A DNA stretch of 64,000 bases from contig NZ_CP015820.1 in NCBI RefSeq assembly GCF_002007485.1, positions 2,379,501 through 2,443,500 on the forward strand, read 5' to 3'. Numbering within the stretch: position 1 is the stretch's first letter; each line of letters begins with the position of its first letter. Positions 17,623-27,374 of this stretch are shown one piece after another. Source of the DNA: Ditibartonella apihabitans (GTDB taxonomy: Bacteria > Pseudomonadota > Alphaproteobacteria > Rhizobiales > Rhizobiaceae). A program made the translations under genes and the position numbers. A model generated the notes under the pieces. It did not search any database. It was not told the origin of the DNA and saw nothing but the letters and a program-made list of their open reading frames with translations.

Positions 17623-18750
17623 TTAGAAATCGCGCTGGATACGAATGGCACCGCCTATAGCATCCTGATCATACAAATCGGAATGGACATCGTTCCATTT
17701 ACGATAGTTGACTTCCGGCATAACAGTAAGACCGGGAAGCATTTCATAAGCAACATTGACAGCCGTGTAGGTGTTGCCTACGCCTTCATAAGTCAACTGC
17801 AAGTTACCAGTTGTTTTCGGTGTGAATTTATAAGAGGCGCCGAGCCAGCCAACCCATTTTCCGCCCCATGTACCGTAGAAACTGTCGACAGCACGGATAC
17901 CGCGACGACCATCACGGATGAGAGTGTCCTCGTCATCAATATCTTCATAATATTTGTCTTTGAGGTCTTTATAAGCCCCCATGACCCAGACATTGAATGC
18001 ATCGGTAATTTTCAGATTGACTTTTGCCTTGCCAATCCAGGCTTCATTGACAGCGTCATAAGCACCGGCACCGGTAATCGATCCCCAACCTTGATCGAAT
18101 TTCAAACCGGCAACAACATCGGGGGTATAATCTTCTATCGTTCCGTTGAAGTCGGTATCTTCGTCGCCACCTTGCTCGATTGAAACCATTGCAGTCAGAC
18201 CATTGCTGAATGCATATTGGTACTGGATCATATTGGTCCGATAGGCACCACCCAGAACAACATCGTCATTGATGAAGTCGCCATAGTAATCGAAAAATGT
18301 ATTCAACGCCGATTCATCAACACCGATATGCAAACCGCCGAGTTCAATATAACCGAAACGCAATTGCGATGAAGATGAATCCGTCCCGTCATCGAAATCG
18401 GAACGCAATTCGATATGTGTTTTCAAGGTTCCAAGTTCGGTTTCGGAAGCTGTTGCAACAAGCAAATGGGCACGGACTTCATCGCGCCAGGTTTTCATAT
18501 TACGTTCGTCACGCGAACGGGCATAAACATCGTCACCACCCTTCGCCTGTGCATAAATAAAACCACCCAGTTTCAGACATGTATCTGTGCCGGGAATATA
18601 GAAATATCCCTCGCCATAAGCATCACAGACGCGAACATATTCAACCGGCTCGGCTTCCGGCAAGGCGACATCAGCTGCCTTTGCCGCTGTTGTTTGAATT
18701 GAAATAACCGCGGAAGTTACCATGAATGCTTGAAATAATTTTTTCATCAT
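17623..18750 (-). CDS. Porin_2 family outer-membrane porin
   Basis: 375 residues. The signal peptide (MMKKLFQAFMVTSAVISIQT.., cut near AKA-ADVALP) is followed by the Porin_2 hallmark VEYVRVCDAYGEGYFYIPGT and CLKLGGFIYAQ. The two cysteines are conserved in Brucella Omp2a/Omp2b and Bartonella porins. The rest is a 16-strand-type beta pattern with acidic loops, ending in Phe, the signal for BAM insertion. It forms a general diffusion pore. Monocistronic, with its own terminator and inverted repeats in the promoter region at 18807-18908. This family is typical of Rhizobiales and is part of the taxonomic evidence. Confidence 0.95.
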   Translation of the reverse strand: MMKKLFQAFMVTSAVISIQTTAAKAADVALPEAEPVEYVRVCDAYGEGYFYIPGTDTCLKLGGFIYAQAKGGDDVYARSRDERNMKTWRDEVRAHLLVATASETELGTLKTHIELRSDFDDGTDSSSSQLRFGYIELGGLHIGVDESALNTFFDYYGDFINDDVVLGGAYRTNMIQYQYAFSNGLTAMVSIEQGGDEDTDFNGTIEDYTPDVVAGLKFDQGWGSITGAGAYDAVNEAWIGKAKVNLKITDAFNVWVMGAYKDLKDKYYEDIDDEDTLIRDGRRGIRAVDSFYGTWGGKWVGWLGASYKFTPKTTGNLQLTYEGVGNTYTAVNVAYEMLPGLTVMPEVNYRKWNDVHSDLYDQDAIGGAIRIQRDF

Positions 18751-18806
18751 TGCCCCGAAAAGTTACTGATCGATCATCTCGACAGCTTTAGGTGTGAACT
18801 GCTTGA

Positions 18807-18843
18807 CATGGACATCTGAATTCCCTCGCCCGTCATGTCCATG
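18807..18843. repeat. inverted repeat in the porin leader
   Basis: CATGGACA (18807-18814) is repeated inverted as TGTCCATG (18836-18843) with a 21-base loop. It lies 57-93 bases upstream of the porin start and would be inside its 5' leader, where it could fold as a hairpin or act as an operator. Confidence 0.45.
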
Positions 18844-18883
18844 CAAATTGAAACGAGCACATATAAGCTCTGAGTATCTATGC

Positions 18884-18908
18884 AAACTTGAAGAATCTAT
18901 TCAAGTTT
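18884..18908 (-). promoter_or_regulatory. candidate porin promoter with overlapping dyad
   Basis: A perfect 9-bp inverted repeat, AAACTTGAA (18884-18892) and TTCAAGTTT (18900-18908), lies upstream of the porin. Read on the minus strand, TTGAAT within the dyad is followed after 18 bases by TAGATA, a possible -35/-10 pair. The dyad over the -35 could be a regulator site. Inference only. Confidence 0.3.
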
Positions 18909-18978
18909 TTAATGGCCTTTTTATTTCTAAGTTGTTTTTAAGAGATAATCTGTAACAAATATGATACACTTTTATAAT

Positions 18979-19009
18979 AAAAGCCCGAAACAGGTGCTTC
19001 GGGCTTTTT
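18979..19009 (-). terminator. rho-independent terminator after fba
   Basis: AAAAGCCCGAA (18979-18989) pairs with TTCGGGCTTTT (18998-19008). On the minus strand the stem is followed by TTATTATAAAAG, a T-rich tail. It lies 27 bases past the fba stop. Confidence 0.85.
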
Positions 19010-19035
19010 GAAAATTTTATAATTCCAATTCCAAA

Positions 19036-20064
19036 TCAGGCGGCTTGTTCGTCCTTTTTGGTCCATTTGCCAAGTGCTGCAAGATAGTTCATCTTTGCAC
19101 GGTGAGCAAAAGCCTTTTGTCCGGCTGCAACATTCTGCTTTTTACCGCCCCATGCCGCGATAGCAGCAGCTTGAAGAGCACGTCCGTAAGAGAATGTTAC
19201 CTTCCACGGCAGGTTGCCGATTGCGTTGATTGCCGAAAGATGAGCTGTTGCTTCTTCGTCCGACTGGCCACCGGAAAGGAATGCGATACCGGGAACGGTT
19301 GCCGGAACAGTTGATTTCAAAACACGAACGGTTTTTTCAGCAACTTCCTCGACAGAAGCCTTGCGGGCATTTTTACCGTCAATAACCATATTCGGCTTTA
19401 AAACCATGCCTTCCAATTTGACGCGGGCAGAAAAAAGCTCGTCAAAAACGGTTCTCAACACATGTTCGGTTACTTCATAGCAACGATCAATCGAGTGATT
19501 TCCGGGTTTGCCATCCATGAGAATTTCCGGTTCAACGATCGGAACAATCTGTGCTTCCTGACAAAGTGCGGCATAGCGCGCCAAGGCTTGGGCATTTTGT
19601 CTTACAGCACCCCATGTCGGGAATTTATTGCTATCAATAGCAATAACACCGCGCCATTTGGCAAAACGAGCGCCAAGTTCGTAATATTCTTTCAAGCGTC
19701 CCCGTAAACCATCAAGCCCTTCTGTAATCGTTTCATCCGGAAAACCGGCGAGCGGCTTTGCCCCTTCGTCGACCTTGATACCGGGTATCGAACCGGCCTG
19801 TCTGATAATGTCGGTCAACATGCGACCATCCGAGGCTTTTTGACGAATTGTTTCATCAAAAAGAATGACACCGGAAATGTATTTTTCCATAGCTTCTTTG
19901 GTCGTGAACAACATCTCACGATAGTCGCGACGGTTTTCTTCGGTCGATTCGAGATGGATCGTATCGAACCGCTTTTTTATGGTGCTTGTGCTTTCATCAG
20001 CAGCAAGCAGACCTTTTCCTCCTGCCGTCATAGCAATTGCAATATCCTCAAGACGTTCACTCAT
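19036..20064 (-). CDS. fba: class I fructose-bisphosphate aldolase
   Basis: 342 residues. Class I (Schiff-base) aldolase, with the start AGGKGLLAADESTSTIKKRF, the KWRGVIAID segment, VPIVEPEILMDGKPGNHSID and GMVLKPNMVIDG carrying the Schiff-base lysine, and IAFLSGGQSDEEATAHLSAI. It interconverts fructose-1,6-bisphosphate and two triose phosphates in the cytoplasm. Last gene of the tkt-gap-pgk-fba cluster; a hairpin separates it from pgk. Confidence 0.96.
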   Translation of the reverse strand: MSERLEDIAIAMTAGGKGLLAADESTSTIKKRFDTIHLESTEENRRDYREMLFTTKEAMEKYISGVILFDETIRQKASDGRMLTDIIRQAGSIPGIKVDEGAKPLAGFPDETITEGLDGLRGRLKEYYELGARFAKWRGVIAIDSNKFPTWGAVRQNAQALARYAALCQEAQIVPIVEPEILMDGKPGNHSIDRCYEVTEHVLRTVFDELFSARVKLEGMVLKPNMVIDGKNARKASVEEVAEKTVRVLKSTVPATVPGIAFLSGGQSDEEATAHLSAINAIGNLPWKVTFSYGRALQAAAIAAWGGKKQNVAAGQKAFAHRAKMNYLAALGKWTKKDEQAA

Positions 20065-20155
20065 TGGGGTGGCTCCTCTTTTTTAATAGCCAGACAATAA
20101 CAATTTGTATCCAAAGTGAAACGGACAAACCCCCGTTCCAATCATTTCAATATGC

Positions 20156-20190
20156 AAGTGGGGAAATCTGAAAAACAATTTTCCCCACTT
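20156..20190 (-). repeat. hairpin between pgk and fba
   Basis: AAGTGGGGAAA (20156-20166) is perfectly complementary to TTTCCCCACTT (20180-20190), an 11-bp stem with a 13-base loop. On the minus strand no T-tract follows, so it may be an mRNA-processing or stabilising element, not a full terminator. Confidence 0.6.
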
Positions 20191-20197
20191 CATCATT

Positions 20198-21388
20198 TTA
20201 TTTCTCCAATGCGACAATACCAGGCAATGGTTTGCCTTCCATCCATTCGAGAAATGCTCCGCCCGCTGTTGAAATATAGGTAAAATCGGCAGCAACACCG
20301 GCATGATGAAGTGCCGAAACCGTATCACCACCGCCAGCAATGGAGGTGAGCTTTTTCTGTTTTGTACGGGCAGCAACACGTTTGGCAACCGCAACTGTGC
20401 CTGCATCAAAGGGATGCAATTCAAAAGCGCCAAGAGGTCCGTTCCAGACCAGCGTTGCAGCGTCATCTATGGCCGCATTGATACGTTCGACAGAATTTTC
20501 ACCAATATCAAGAATCATACCATCGGCGGGAATTGAATCGATACCATAACGATGGTTAGGCGAATTTGCTTCAAAACTTTCGGCAACAATAGCGTCAACC
20601 GGCAAAATAATTGAACAATTTTCGGTCTTTGCCTTGGTCAAAATAGCACGGGCAGTCTCTCCGAGTTCATGCTCGCATAACGACTTTCCGACACTTAAAC
20701 CTCTCGCCGCCAGAAATGTATTGGCCATGCCGCCGCCGATAATAAGTGCATCGACCTTTTCAATCAGATTGTTCAAAAGATCAATCTTCGTCGAAACTTT
20801 GGCACCACCAACGATGGCTACCACCGGATGAGCCGGATGACCGAGCCCTTTTTCCAGTGCCTCGAGTTCCATCTGCATGGAGCGGCCGGCATAGGCTGGC
20901 AAAACATGGGCAAGCCCTTCTGTCGACGCATGGGCACGGTGAGCGGCGGAAAACGCATCATTCACATAAATATCGCCATTTTCAGCCAATGCTTTGGCAA
21001 ATGCCGGATCGTTCTTTTCTTCGCCTTCGTGGAAGCGTGTATTTTCCAAAAGAACAATATCCCCGTCTTTCAGGGCATCGACAGCGGCTTTTGCTTTTTC
21101 ACCAATGCAGTCCTCGGCAAAAGCAACTGTTTTCCCTAAAACTTTTTCGACCGTCGGGACAATTTGCTTTAATGAAAATTCGGCAACAACTTTGCCTTTC
21201 GGACGCCCGAAATGGGCAAGCAAAATAACTTTTGCACCTTTTCTGCTCAGTTCGGTGATGGTTGGTTTAACCCGCTCGATGCGAGTGGCATCCGTTACTT
21301 TTCCGTCAGCGACTGGCACATTGAGATCAACGCGCAGAAGCACGCGCTTCGATTTTACATCAACATCATCAAGGGTGCGAAAAGCCAT
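20198..21388 (-). CDS. pgk: phosphoglycerate kinase
   Basis: 396 residues, standard length. N-domain substrate residues appear in [20 protein letters not shown] and [10 protein letters not shown], the signature [16 protein letters not shown] and [16 protein letters not shown] type region follows, and the nucleotide-binding C-domain has [18 protein letters not shown] and [13 protein letters not shown]. It transfers phosphate between 1,3-bisphosphoglycerate and ADP. 144 bases downstream of gap, with a terminator between, and upstream of fba. Confidence 0.98.
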   Translation of the reverse strand: MAFRTLDDVDVKSKRVLLRVDLNVPVADGKVTDATRIERVKPTITELSRKGAKVILLAHFGRPKGKVVAEFSLKQIVPTVEKVLGKTVAFAEDCIGEKAKAAVDALKDGDIVLLENTRFHEGEEKNDPAFAKALAENGDIYVNDAFSAAHRAHASTEGLAHVLPAYAGRSMQMELEALEKGLGHPAHPVVAIVGGAKVSTKIDLLNNLIEKVDALIIGGGMANTFLAARGLSVGKSLCEHELGETARAILTKAKTENCSIILPVDAIVAESFEANSPNHRYGIDSIPADGMILDIGENSVERINAAIDDAATLVWNGPLGAFELHPFDAGTVAVAKRVAARTKQKKLTSIAGGGDTVSALHHAGVAADFTYISTAGGAFLEWMEGKPLPGIVALEK

Positions 21389-21502
21389 ATTTTTCTCCAG
21401 ATTTTCAAGGAACGGGCTTTTATCTCAATGTGGCCCATTCAAGTCCGTTTTATTGAAAGTCTTGGGACAAACAACTCAACAAGACCTTCATTTTTAATAA
21501 GA

Positions 21503-21526
21503 AAATGGGGGCTGATGCCCCCATTA
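21503..21526 (-). terminator. rho-independent terminator after gapA
   Basis: AATGGGGG (21504-21511) pairs with CCCCCATT (21518-21525). On the minus strand the stem is followed by TTTTCTTATT. It lies immediately after gapA and before pgk, so gap and pgk are at least partly uncoupled. Confidence 0.8.
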
Positions 21527-21532
21527 TTATTG

Positions 21533-22540
21533 TCAGATCGTCTTTGCAAATGCGACAGCAACATCAGCCATACGGTTGGAGAAGCCCCATTCATTGTCGT
21601 ACCAGGAAAGAATACGAACGAATGTTCCATCCATAACGCGTGTTTGCTCGGTATGGAAAATAGAAGAATGTGGATCATGGTTGAAATCGTGGCTGACGAG
21701 TTTTTCATCGGTATAGCCGAGGATACCCTTCAAAGGACCATTTGCAGCTTTACGGATTTCTTCATTGATTTCTTCCGGTGTAACCGAACGCTTTGCAATA
21801 AAGGTAAAGTCGACAACCGAAACATTCGGAGTCGGAACACGAATAGCAACGCCATCAAGCTTGCCTGCAAGTTCCGGCAAAACCAGACCAACAGCCTTGG
21901 CAGCACCGGTAGATGTCGGAATCATCGACAAAGCTGCAGCGCGTGCACGGTAGAGATCTTTATGCAATTTATCCAAAGTCGGTTGATCGCCTGTATAAGA
22001 GTGAATGGTTGTCATGAAGCCTTTTTCAATGCCGACAGTTTTGTTGAGGACATGGGCAACCGGAGCAAGGCAGTTGGTTGTGCAGGATCCGTTCGAAATG
22101 ACTTTGTGCTCTTTTGTGAGCTTGTCATGATTAACGCCATAGACAACTGTCAGGTCAGCGCCTTTTGACGGTGCGGAAACGATAACGCGCTTGGCTCCTG
22201 CATCAAGATGGGCAGCAGCTTTTTCACGGGCGGTAAAAATGCCGGTGCATTCCAAAGCAATATCAATGCCGAGTTCTTTCCACGGCAATTGTTCCGGATC
22301 ACGTGCAGCCGTAACCTTGATCGGCCCGCGGCCGGCGTCAATGGTATCACCCGATACCTTTACTTCATGAGGGAAACGTCCATGGACCGAATCATAGCGC
22401 AACAGATGGGCATTTGTTTCAACCGGCCCCAAATCGTTAACTGCAACAATGTCAATATCTTTGCGACCGCTTTCAATGATTGCACGCACAACATTGCGTC
22501 CAATACGTCCAAATCCGTTGATTGCTACACGTACTGCCAT
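21533..22540 (-). CDS. gapA: type I glyceraldehyde-3-phosphate dehydrogenase
   Basis: 335 residues. The NAD-binding fold starts [17 protein letters not shown], the catalytic Cys is in [18 protein letters not shown], and [20 protein letters not shown] and the C-terminal [12 protein letters not shown] are as in the family. It oxidises glyceraldehyde-3-phosphate in glycolysis or runs in reverse for gluconeogenesis. It starts 33 bases after transketolase on the same strand, likely co-transcribed, and is followed by its own terminator. Confidence 0.98.
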   Translation of the reverse strand: MAVRVAINGFGRIGRNVVRAIIESGRKDIDIVAVNDLGPVETNAHLLRYDSVHGRFPHEVKVSGDTIDAGRGPIKVTAARDPEQLPWKELGIDIALECTGIFTAREKAAAHLDAGAKRVIVSAPSKGADLTVVYGVNHDKLTKEHKVISNGSCTTNCLAPVAHVLNKTVGIEKGFMTTIHSYTGDQPTLDKLHKDLYRARAAALSMIPTSTGAAKAVGLVLPELAGKLDGVAIRVPTPNVSVVDFTFIAKRSVTPEEINEEIRKAANGPLKGILGYTDEKLVSHDFNHDPHSSIFHTEQTRVMDGTFVRILSWYDNEWGFSNRMADVAVAFAKTI

Positions 22541-22573
22541 ATTATCTCTCCCTTTAATTGAGATATTTGAATA

Positions 22574-24553
22574 TTAAAGCTTTGCTTCCGCCGCTGCAAC
22601 GACGGCTTCGGGGGTTATCCCGAAATGTTTGTAAAGTGCGTCGATAGGACCACTCGCACCAAAACTATGCATTCCTATAAATACACCATCTCGACCAATA
22701 AAACGATCCCATCCTTGGCGAATTGCTGCTTCAATAGCAATTTTCACAGGCGCTGTACCTATCAAAGCCGTTTGATAGGACTCTACTTGGTGCTCGAAAA
22801 GTTCAAAACAAGGGACCGACACAACTCTTGTAGGAATTCCTTTGTTTTCAAGTTCGTTGCGTGCCTTCACCGCTATTTCAACTTCCGAACCGGATGCAAA
22901 AATCGTAACTTTTGCTTCATCACTCGCCGTCATCAATTCATAAGCACCCAAGGCACAAAGATTGTCTTCGTCATAGTTTTTGCGCAAAGTGGGCAAACCT
23001 TGACGGGTCAATGCCAAAGTCGAAGGCGTTGTTTTTGATTTCAATGCCAATTGCCAACATTCGGCGGTCTCGACCACATCGGCCGGACGGAAAACAAGAT
23101 GATTGGGAATTGCCCGCAAACTTGCCAGATGTTCAACCGGTTGATGGGTCGGACCATCTTCACCAAGGCCGATGGAATCATGTGTCATCACATAGATGAC
23201 ACGAATACCCATCAATGATGAAAGCCGCATTGCCGGACGGGCATAATCGGAAAAGCACAAGAAAGTTCCCGAATAGGGAATAATACCACCATAAAGTGAC
23301 AAGCCGTTCATAATCGCGGCCATGGCATGTTCGCGAATACCATAATGAATATAACGACCGGAAAAATCTTCCGGTGTAATATCATTGGTCTGGCTTGTTT
23401 TGGTGTTATTGGAGCCTGTCAAATCGGCCGATCCACCGATTGTTTCGTCAACTGCCCCATTGATAACTTCAAGCGCCATCTGCGAGGCAACACGCGTTGC
23501 AACTTTCGGCTGGTCAGCAGCAAGTTTCTTTTTGTAGTCATTAATAACGCTATCGAAATTGCCGGGCAGGTCACCACGCATTAAACGTTCGAATTCGGCA
23601 CGTTTTTGTGGATCAAGAGCTTCAAGCTTTTTATCCCATTCCTGACGTTTTTTTGCAGCATTGAGACCGGCAAGCCGCCAGTTGTCGAGAATCTCGGCGG
23701 GAATAACGAAAGGCTCGCTTTCCCAGCCGAGCGATTTACGTGTCTCGGCAACTTCTTCCTTGCCGAGCGGCGACCCATGAGCCTTATTGGTTCCCGCTTT
23801 GTGCGGAGAGCCGAAACCGATTGTTGTCCGGCACGAGATCAATGTCGGTTTGTCGGAGGTTTTGGCTTTTTCGATTGCCTTGGCGATTGCGTCCTGATCG
23901 TGCCCGTCAACCTTGATTGTGTTCCACTGACAAGCTTCAAAGCGTGCACACTGGTCGGTATTATCCGAAATCGTAATCGCACCATCAATTGATATCTGGT
24001 TATTGTCCCAGAAGACAATAAGCTTGTTAAGCTTCATGTGTCCGGCAAAAGCAATAGCTTCTTGCGAGATACCTTCCATCAGGCAGCCATCACCGGCAAG
24101 CACGTAAGTATAATGATCGATGAGATCTCCCCAACGTGCATTCATGATGCGCTCGCCAAGTGCCATTCCAACGGCATTGGCTATGCCCTGACCTAACGGA
24201 CCGGTTGTCGTTTCAATGCCATTGATATGACGATATTCCGGATGACCGGCAGTTTTTGCGCCAAGCTGACGGAAATTCTTTATCTCGTCTATCGTAACGT
24301 CTTCATATCCGGAAAGATACATGACTGAATAAAGCAACATGGAACCGTGTCCAGCCGAGAGAACAAAACGGTCCCGATTAGGCCAATTCGGCTTTTTCGG
24401 ATCGTGGGCTAAAAATTTTGTATAAAGCACTGTCGCAATGTCGGCGGCACCCATCGGAAGACCAGGATGCCCCGAATTTGCTTTCTCGATTGCATCGATG
24501 GAAAGAAAACGGATAGCATTGGCCATCTGGTTCTGCTTGTCATTATTTTTCAT
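22574..24553 (-). CDS. tkt: transketolase
   Basis: 659 residues, full length. The thiamine-diphosphate motif is present ([20 protein letters not shown] to [10 protein letters not shown]), as are [13 protein letters not shown] and [20 protein letters not shown] near the active site. It moves two-carbon units between sugar phosphates in the pentose phosphate pathway. First gene of the tkt-gap-pgk-fba cluster and divergent from the DUF4164-zapA pair, sharing a 224-base promoter region with it. Confidence 0.98.
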   Translation of the reverse strand: MKNNDKQNQMANAIRFLSIDAIEKANSGHPGLPMGAADIATVLYTKFLAHDPKKPNWPNRDRFVLSAGHGSMLLYSVMYLSGYEDVTIDEIKNFRQLGAKTAGHPEYRHINGIETTTGPLGQGIANAVGMALGERIMNARWGDLIDHYTYVLAGDGCLMEGISQEAIAFAGHMKLNKLIVFWDNNQISIDGAITISDNTDQCARFEACQWNTIKVDGHDQDAIAKAIEKAKTSDKPTLISCRTTIGFGSPHKAGTNKAHGSPLGKEEVAETRKSLGWESEPFVIPAEILDNWRLAGLNAAKKRQEWDKKLEALDPQKRAEFERLMRGDLPGNFDSVINDYKKKLAADQPKVATRVASQMALEVINGAVDETIGGSADLTGSNNTKTSQTNDITPEDFSGRYIHYGIREHAMAAIMNGLSLYGGIIPYSGTFLCFSDYARPAMRLSSLMGIRVIYVMTHDSIGLGEDGPTHQPVEHLASLRAIPNHLVFRPADVVETAECWQLALKSKTTPSTLALTRQGLPTLRKNYDEDNLCALGAYELMTASDEAKVTIFASGSEVEIAVKARNELENKGIPTRVVSVPCFELFEHQVESYQTALIGTAPVKIAIEAAIRQGWDRFIGRDGVFIGMHSFGASGPIDALYKHFGITPEAVVAAAEAKL

Positions 24554-24777
24554 GAAAATTGGCTACTCTTTGATCGCTAGTAAATTCGGTCTAATGCTTC
24601 TTTTGACAAATATCACTTAAACCGTGTGAGTCAATAAAATCCCACTGTCACCAGCTTTGATACGGTGGATTTCTTGCCACAAGCCGAGAAGACATTTAAG
24701 AATAGTAAAACTCGGATAAAATTTGCCGGAATGATTCGTTTTTGAATTTATCTTTTACACAAAGGATCTGGAACTCG

Positions 24778-25053
24778 ATGCCACAAGATACATCAATTCT
24801 CGATCAAGCGATCAATCGTCTGGAAAACGCTCTTAAGACGCTTGAAAATGCCGTTGTCAATGACAATAAAGATACATATGACACCAGTGAGCTCGAGGAA
24901 GAAATCCAGCGCATGAATGCAGATCGCAGCCGTCTGGCGCAAGCACTCGATACATCTGAATCGCGCGCTGAACGCCTTGAACAAGCCAATAAAGAAGTAT
25001 CGCGCCGTCTTATTACCGCAATGGAAACGATACGAACGGTGGTTGACCGGTAA
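24778..25053 (+). CDS. DUF4164 coiled-coil protein
   Basis: 91 residues from ATG 24778, which has GGATCTGGA upstream; an in-frame extension to 24742 looks like leader. The sequence is almost entirely a heptad-like coiled coil (INRLENALKTLENAV, ELEEEIQRMNADRSRLAQAL). It fits DUF4164, a short alphaproteobacterial family usually found directly before zapA. Function unknown; neighbourhood suggests a cell-division or cytoskeletal role. Confidence 0.85.
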   Translation: MPQDTSILDQAINRLENALKTLENAVVNDNKDTYDTSELEEEIQRMNADRSRLAQALDTSESRAERLEQANKEVSRRLITAMETIRTVVDR

Positions 25054-25065
25054 AGGGCAATAAAT

Positions 25066-25428
25066 ATGGCAACTGTATCAGTCACGATTGATGGAAAAAC
25101 CTACCGCATGGCTTGCGATGAAGGCGAAGAAGACCATCTTGCCGGTCTTGCCCATCAGCTTGACCAATACATCAGCCATTTGAAATCGAATTTCGGCGAG
25201 ATCGGAGATCATCGCCTTTCTGTTATGGCAGGCATAATGGTTATGGACGAGCTTGATGAAGCGCGTCGTCAGCTAAATAGCCTGAAACAGGAAAACGACA
25301 TGTTGCGACAGGAAAATACACAGCTTACCGATGCCTGTGAACGCTACGAAACAGTCGCAGCCAAAGCAATTGATCGGGCGGCCAGTCATATTGATGCGCT
25401 TGCCCGTGAGCTTGTGAAAAACCAGTAA
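25066..25428 (+). CDS. zapA: cell division protein ZapA
   Basis: 120 residues. The ZapA N-terminal domain (VSVTIDGKTYRMACDEGEE, HLAGLAHQLDQYISHLK) is followed by a long coiled coil (EARRQLNSLKQENDMLRQEN). ZapA crosslinks FtsZ filaments at midcell. Twelve bases after the DUF4164 gene. In many proteobacteria the next locus is 6S RNA and fau; here that pair lies about 24.6 kb away at the left of the window. Confidence 0.94.
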   Translation: MATVSVTIDGKTYRMACDEGEEDHLAGLAHQLDQYISHLKSNFGEIGDHRLSVMAGIMVMDELDEARRQLNSLKQENDMLRQENTQLTDACERYETVAAKAIDRAASHIDALARELVKNQ

Positions 25429-25882
25429 GAGCGAACACTGACCGCATATATCTTGGAGTCTTTCCCGTTGTCTCCATTGAAAAACATTTTTCCATAAAAG
25501 GGAAATAAAAACTGTTTATCAAAATATCAGGATTGCAAAAGCCCGCTTTGTTTCAAAAGTCTCCACAAATAACGTGCACATAAATAATTAACGAGCACTT
25601 AAATAGTGTGTTGCAACACTCCGTAAGTCATTTCTGTATTCTGATATTACACTTATTCCGGATGGTTTTTTATCAGGAGCTTTTTTTGGCTCCCTTTACC
25701 AGAATAGTTTTCTATAAAACCAGATCTTCAGTTTACGGCTTTTTGTGTAAGCTTAACCGATATCCTGTTCAAAGAAAGCCTGAACCGCTTACTTTCAATG
25801 TTGGAAACTCTGCCCCTCGAAAACTCGTCCCCTCGTAAGCGAGGTGAAAGAGACCCTTAAAAATCATCAGCGAAAATAGATT
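25429..25882. other. gene-free region after zapA
   Basis: About 450 bases without a convincing gene. A 76-codon frame at 25608-25838 has no family features. A short palindrome GGAGC-T7-GCTCC-like lies at 25676-25693. No 6S-like sequence is here, although this is where it is usually found. Confidence 0.5.
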
Positions 25883-25914
25883 TCGGCAGAACCCAAGGAA
25901 TCCGGTTCTGCCGA
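25883..25914 (-). terminator. terminator after pyk
   Basis: TCGGCAGAACC (25883-25893) pairs perfectly with GGTTCTGCCGA (25904-25914). On the minus strand the stem is followed by AATCTATTTTC. It lies 23 bases past the pyk stop. Confidence 0.75.
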
Positions 25915-25937
25915 TGAATATCAGGATTTACCGATGA

Positions 25938-27374
25938 TTATCTGCGTTTGCCATCTTCCTTGGCAACATAGGCAATGCGCAGCATATTGGTTGCACCCGG
26001 TGTTCCAAGCGGTACACCGGCGGTTACGATAATTCGGTCACCTGGAACGCTATAGCCTTCCCGCAGTGCAATGGCAGCGGCTCTTTCGACCATATCATCA
26101 AGATTGTGCGCATCTTCAGTGACAACACAATGAAGCCCCCAGACAAGAGCAAGACGCCGCGCCGTTTCGGTAATCGGTGAAAGAGCAATGATGGATGGCA
26201 TCGGCCGCTCGCGAGACGCACGAATACCTGTCGCGCCGGAAGCCGTGTAAGCGACAATGGCCGAAAGATTGAGCGTTTCAGCAATTTGCCTTGCGGCAAG
26301 CGAAATCGCATCGGCACCTGTCGGTTCGGGAGCCGGATGTTGCGCATCAATCATCGGTTCGTAATTGGAATCCCGTTCGATCTTGCAGGCAATTTTATCC
26401 ATTGTGCGAACAGCTTCTTCCGGATAGGCACCGGCCGCCGATTCAGCCGAAAGCATGATAGCATCAGCCCCTTCATAAACGGCTGTCGCAACATCCGAAA
26501 CTTCAGCACGGGTCGGAACCGGTGAGGTGATCATCGATTCAAGCATCTGGGTTGCAACCACAACCGGCTTACCAGCGCGCCGGCAGAGTTTGATAATATC
26601 CATCTGGATACCCGGCACCGTTTCCAACGGCATTTCAACGCCAAGATCGCCACGTGCCACCATAACAGCGTCGGATAAATCGACAATCTCGTTAATTCTG
26701 CGAACGGCTTGCGGCTTTTCGATTTTTGACAGGATCGCCACTTTTCCTTTGGCAATTTTACGGGCTTCGGCAATATCTTCAGGGCGCTGAATAAAGGAAA
26801 GTGCAATCCAGTCAATCGGCTGTTCAAGAACAGCAAGAAGATCTTTATGGTCTTTTTCCGTCATTGCACCGACACCGAGCAGCGTGTCCGGCAGGCTCAC
26901 GCCCTTGCGATCGGAAATGTGCGTTCCGGCAACGACCTTACATTCAATAGCGGTATGCGTGCATTTCTCCGCCAAAAGCTCGAGTTTACCGTCATCAATC
27001 AACAAACGTTCGCCCGGCTTGACCGCGTCAAAAATTTCCTTGTGAGGCAAATAGACACGGGTATTGTCACCCGGAATATCTTTATTGTCGAGCGTAAAAG
27101 TTTGCCCGGCAACAAGATCAACCTTGCCGTTTGCAAATTCTCCCACACGTAATTTCGGCCCCTGCAAATCGGCAAGTATACCAATCGGGCGCCCTTGTTT
27201 TTTCTCGATATGACGTATGATTTTAACCAAAGAGCGCATTGTGTCATGATCGGCATGACTCATATTGATGCGAAAAACGTCAACCCCCGCTAAAAAAAGC
27301 TTTTCGATCATTTTTTCGTCGGACGATGCAGGTCCGAGCGTAGCAACAATCTTTACTTTACGGTTACGTTTCAT
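25938..27374 (-). CDS. pyk: pyruvate kinase
   Basis: 478 residues. Motifs in order: KIVATLGPASSDEKMIEKLF, FRINMSHADHD, LADLQGPKLRVGEF, the IAILSKIEKPQAVRRI-type catalytic lysine region, VMVARGDLGVEMPLETVPG, and PTRAEVSDVATAVYEGADA. It makes pyruvate and ATP from phosphoenolpyruvate. It ends glycolysis in the cytoplasm and complements the tkt-gap-pgk-fba cluster. Its ATG overlaps the stop of the upstream DUF1036 gene (ATGA), so translation of the pair is coupled. Confidence 0.98.
   Translation of the reverse strand: MKRNRKVKIVATLGPASSDEKMIEKLFLAGVDVFRINMSHADHDTMRSLVKIIRHIEKKQGRPIGILADLQGPKLRVGEFANGKVDLVAGQTFTLDNKDIPGDNTRVYLPHKEIFDAVKPGERLLIDDGKLELLAEKCTHTAIECKVVAGTHISDRKGVSLPDTLLGVGAMTEKDHKDLLAVLEQPIDWIALSFIQRPEDIAEARKIAKGKVAILSKIEKPQAVRRINEIVDLSDAVMVARGDLGVEMPLETVPGIQMDIIKLCRRAGKPVVVATQMLESMITSPVPTRAEVSDVATAVYEGADAIMLSAESAAGAYPEEAVRTMDKIACKIERDSNYEPMIDAQHPAPEPTGADAISLAARQIAETLNLSAIVAYTASGATGIRASRERPMPSIIALSPITETARRLALVWGLHCVVTEDAHNLDDMVERAAAIALREGYSVPGDRIIVTAGVPLGTPGATNMLRIAYVAKEDGKRR

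Noticed and set aside
21212..22168. 318-codon + strand frame antisense to pgk and gapA
   Set aside because: Crosses two conserved genes on the other strand; amino acid content (many Cys, His, Asn) is typical of a shadow frame.
25676..25693. GGAGC-T7-GCTCC palindrome after zapA as a terminator
   Set aside because: The T-run is in the loop, not after the stem, and the element is 250 bases past the gene.
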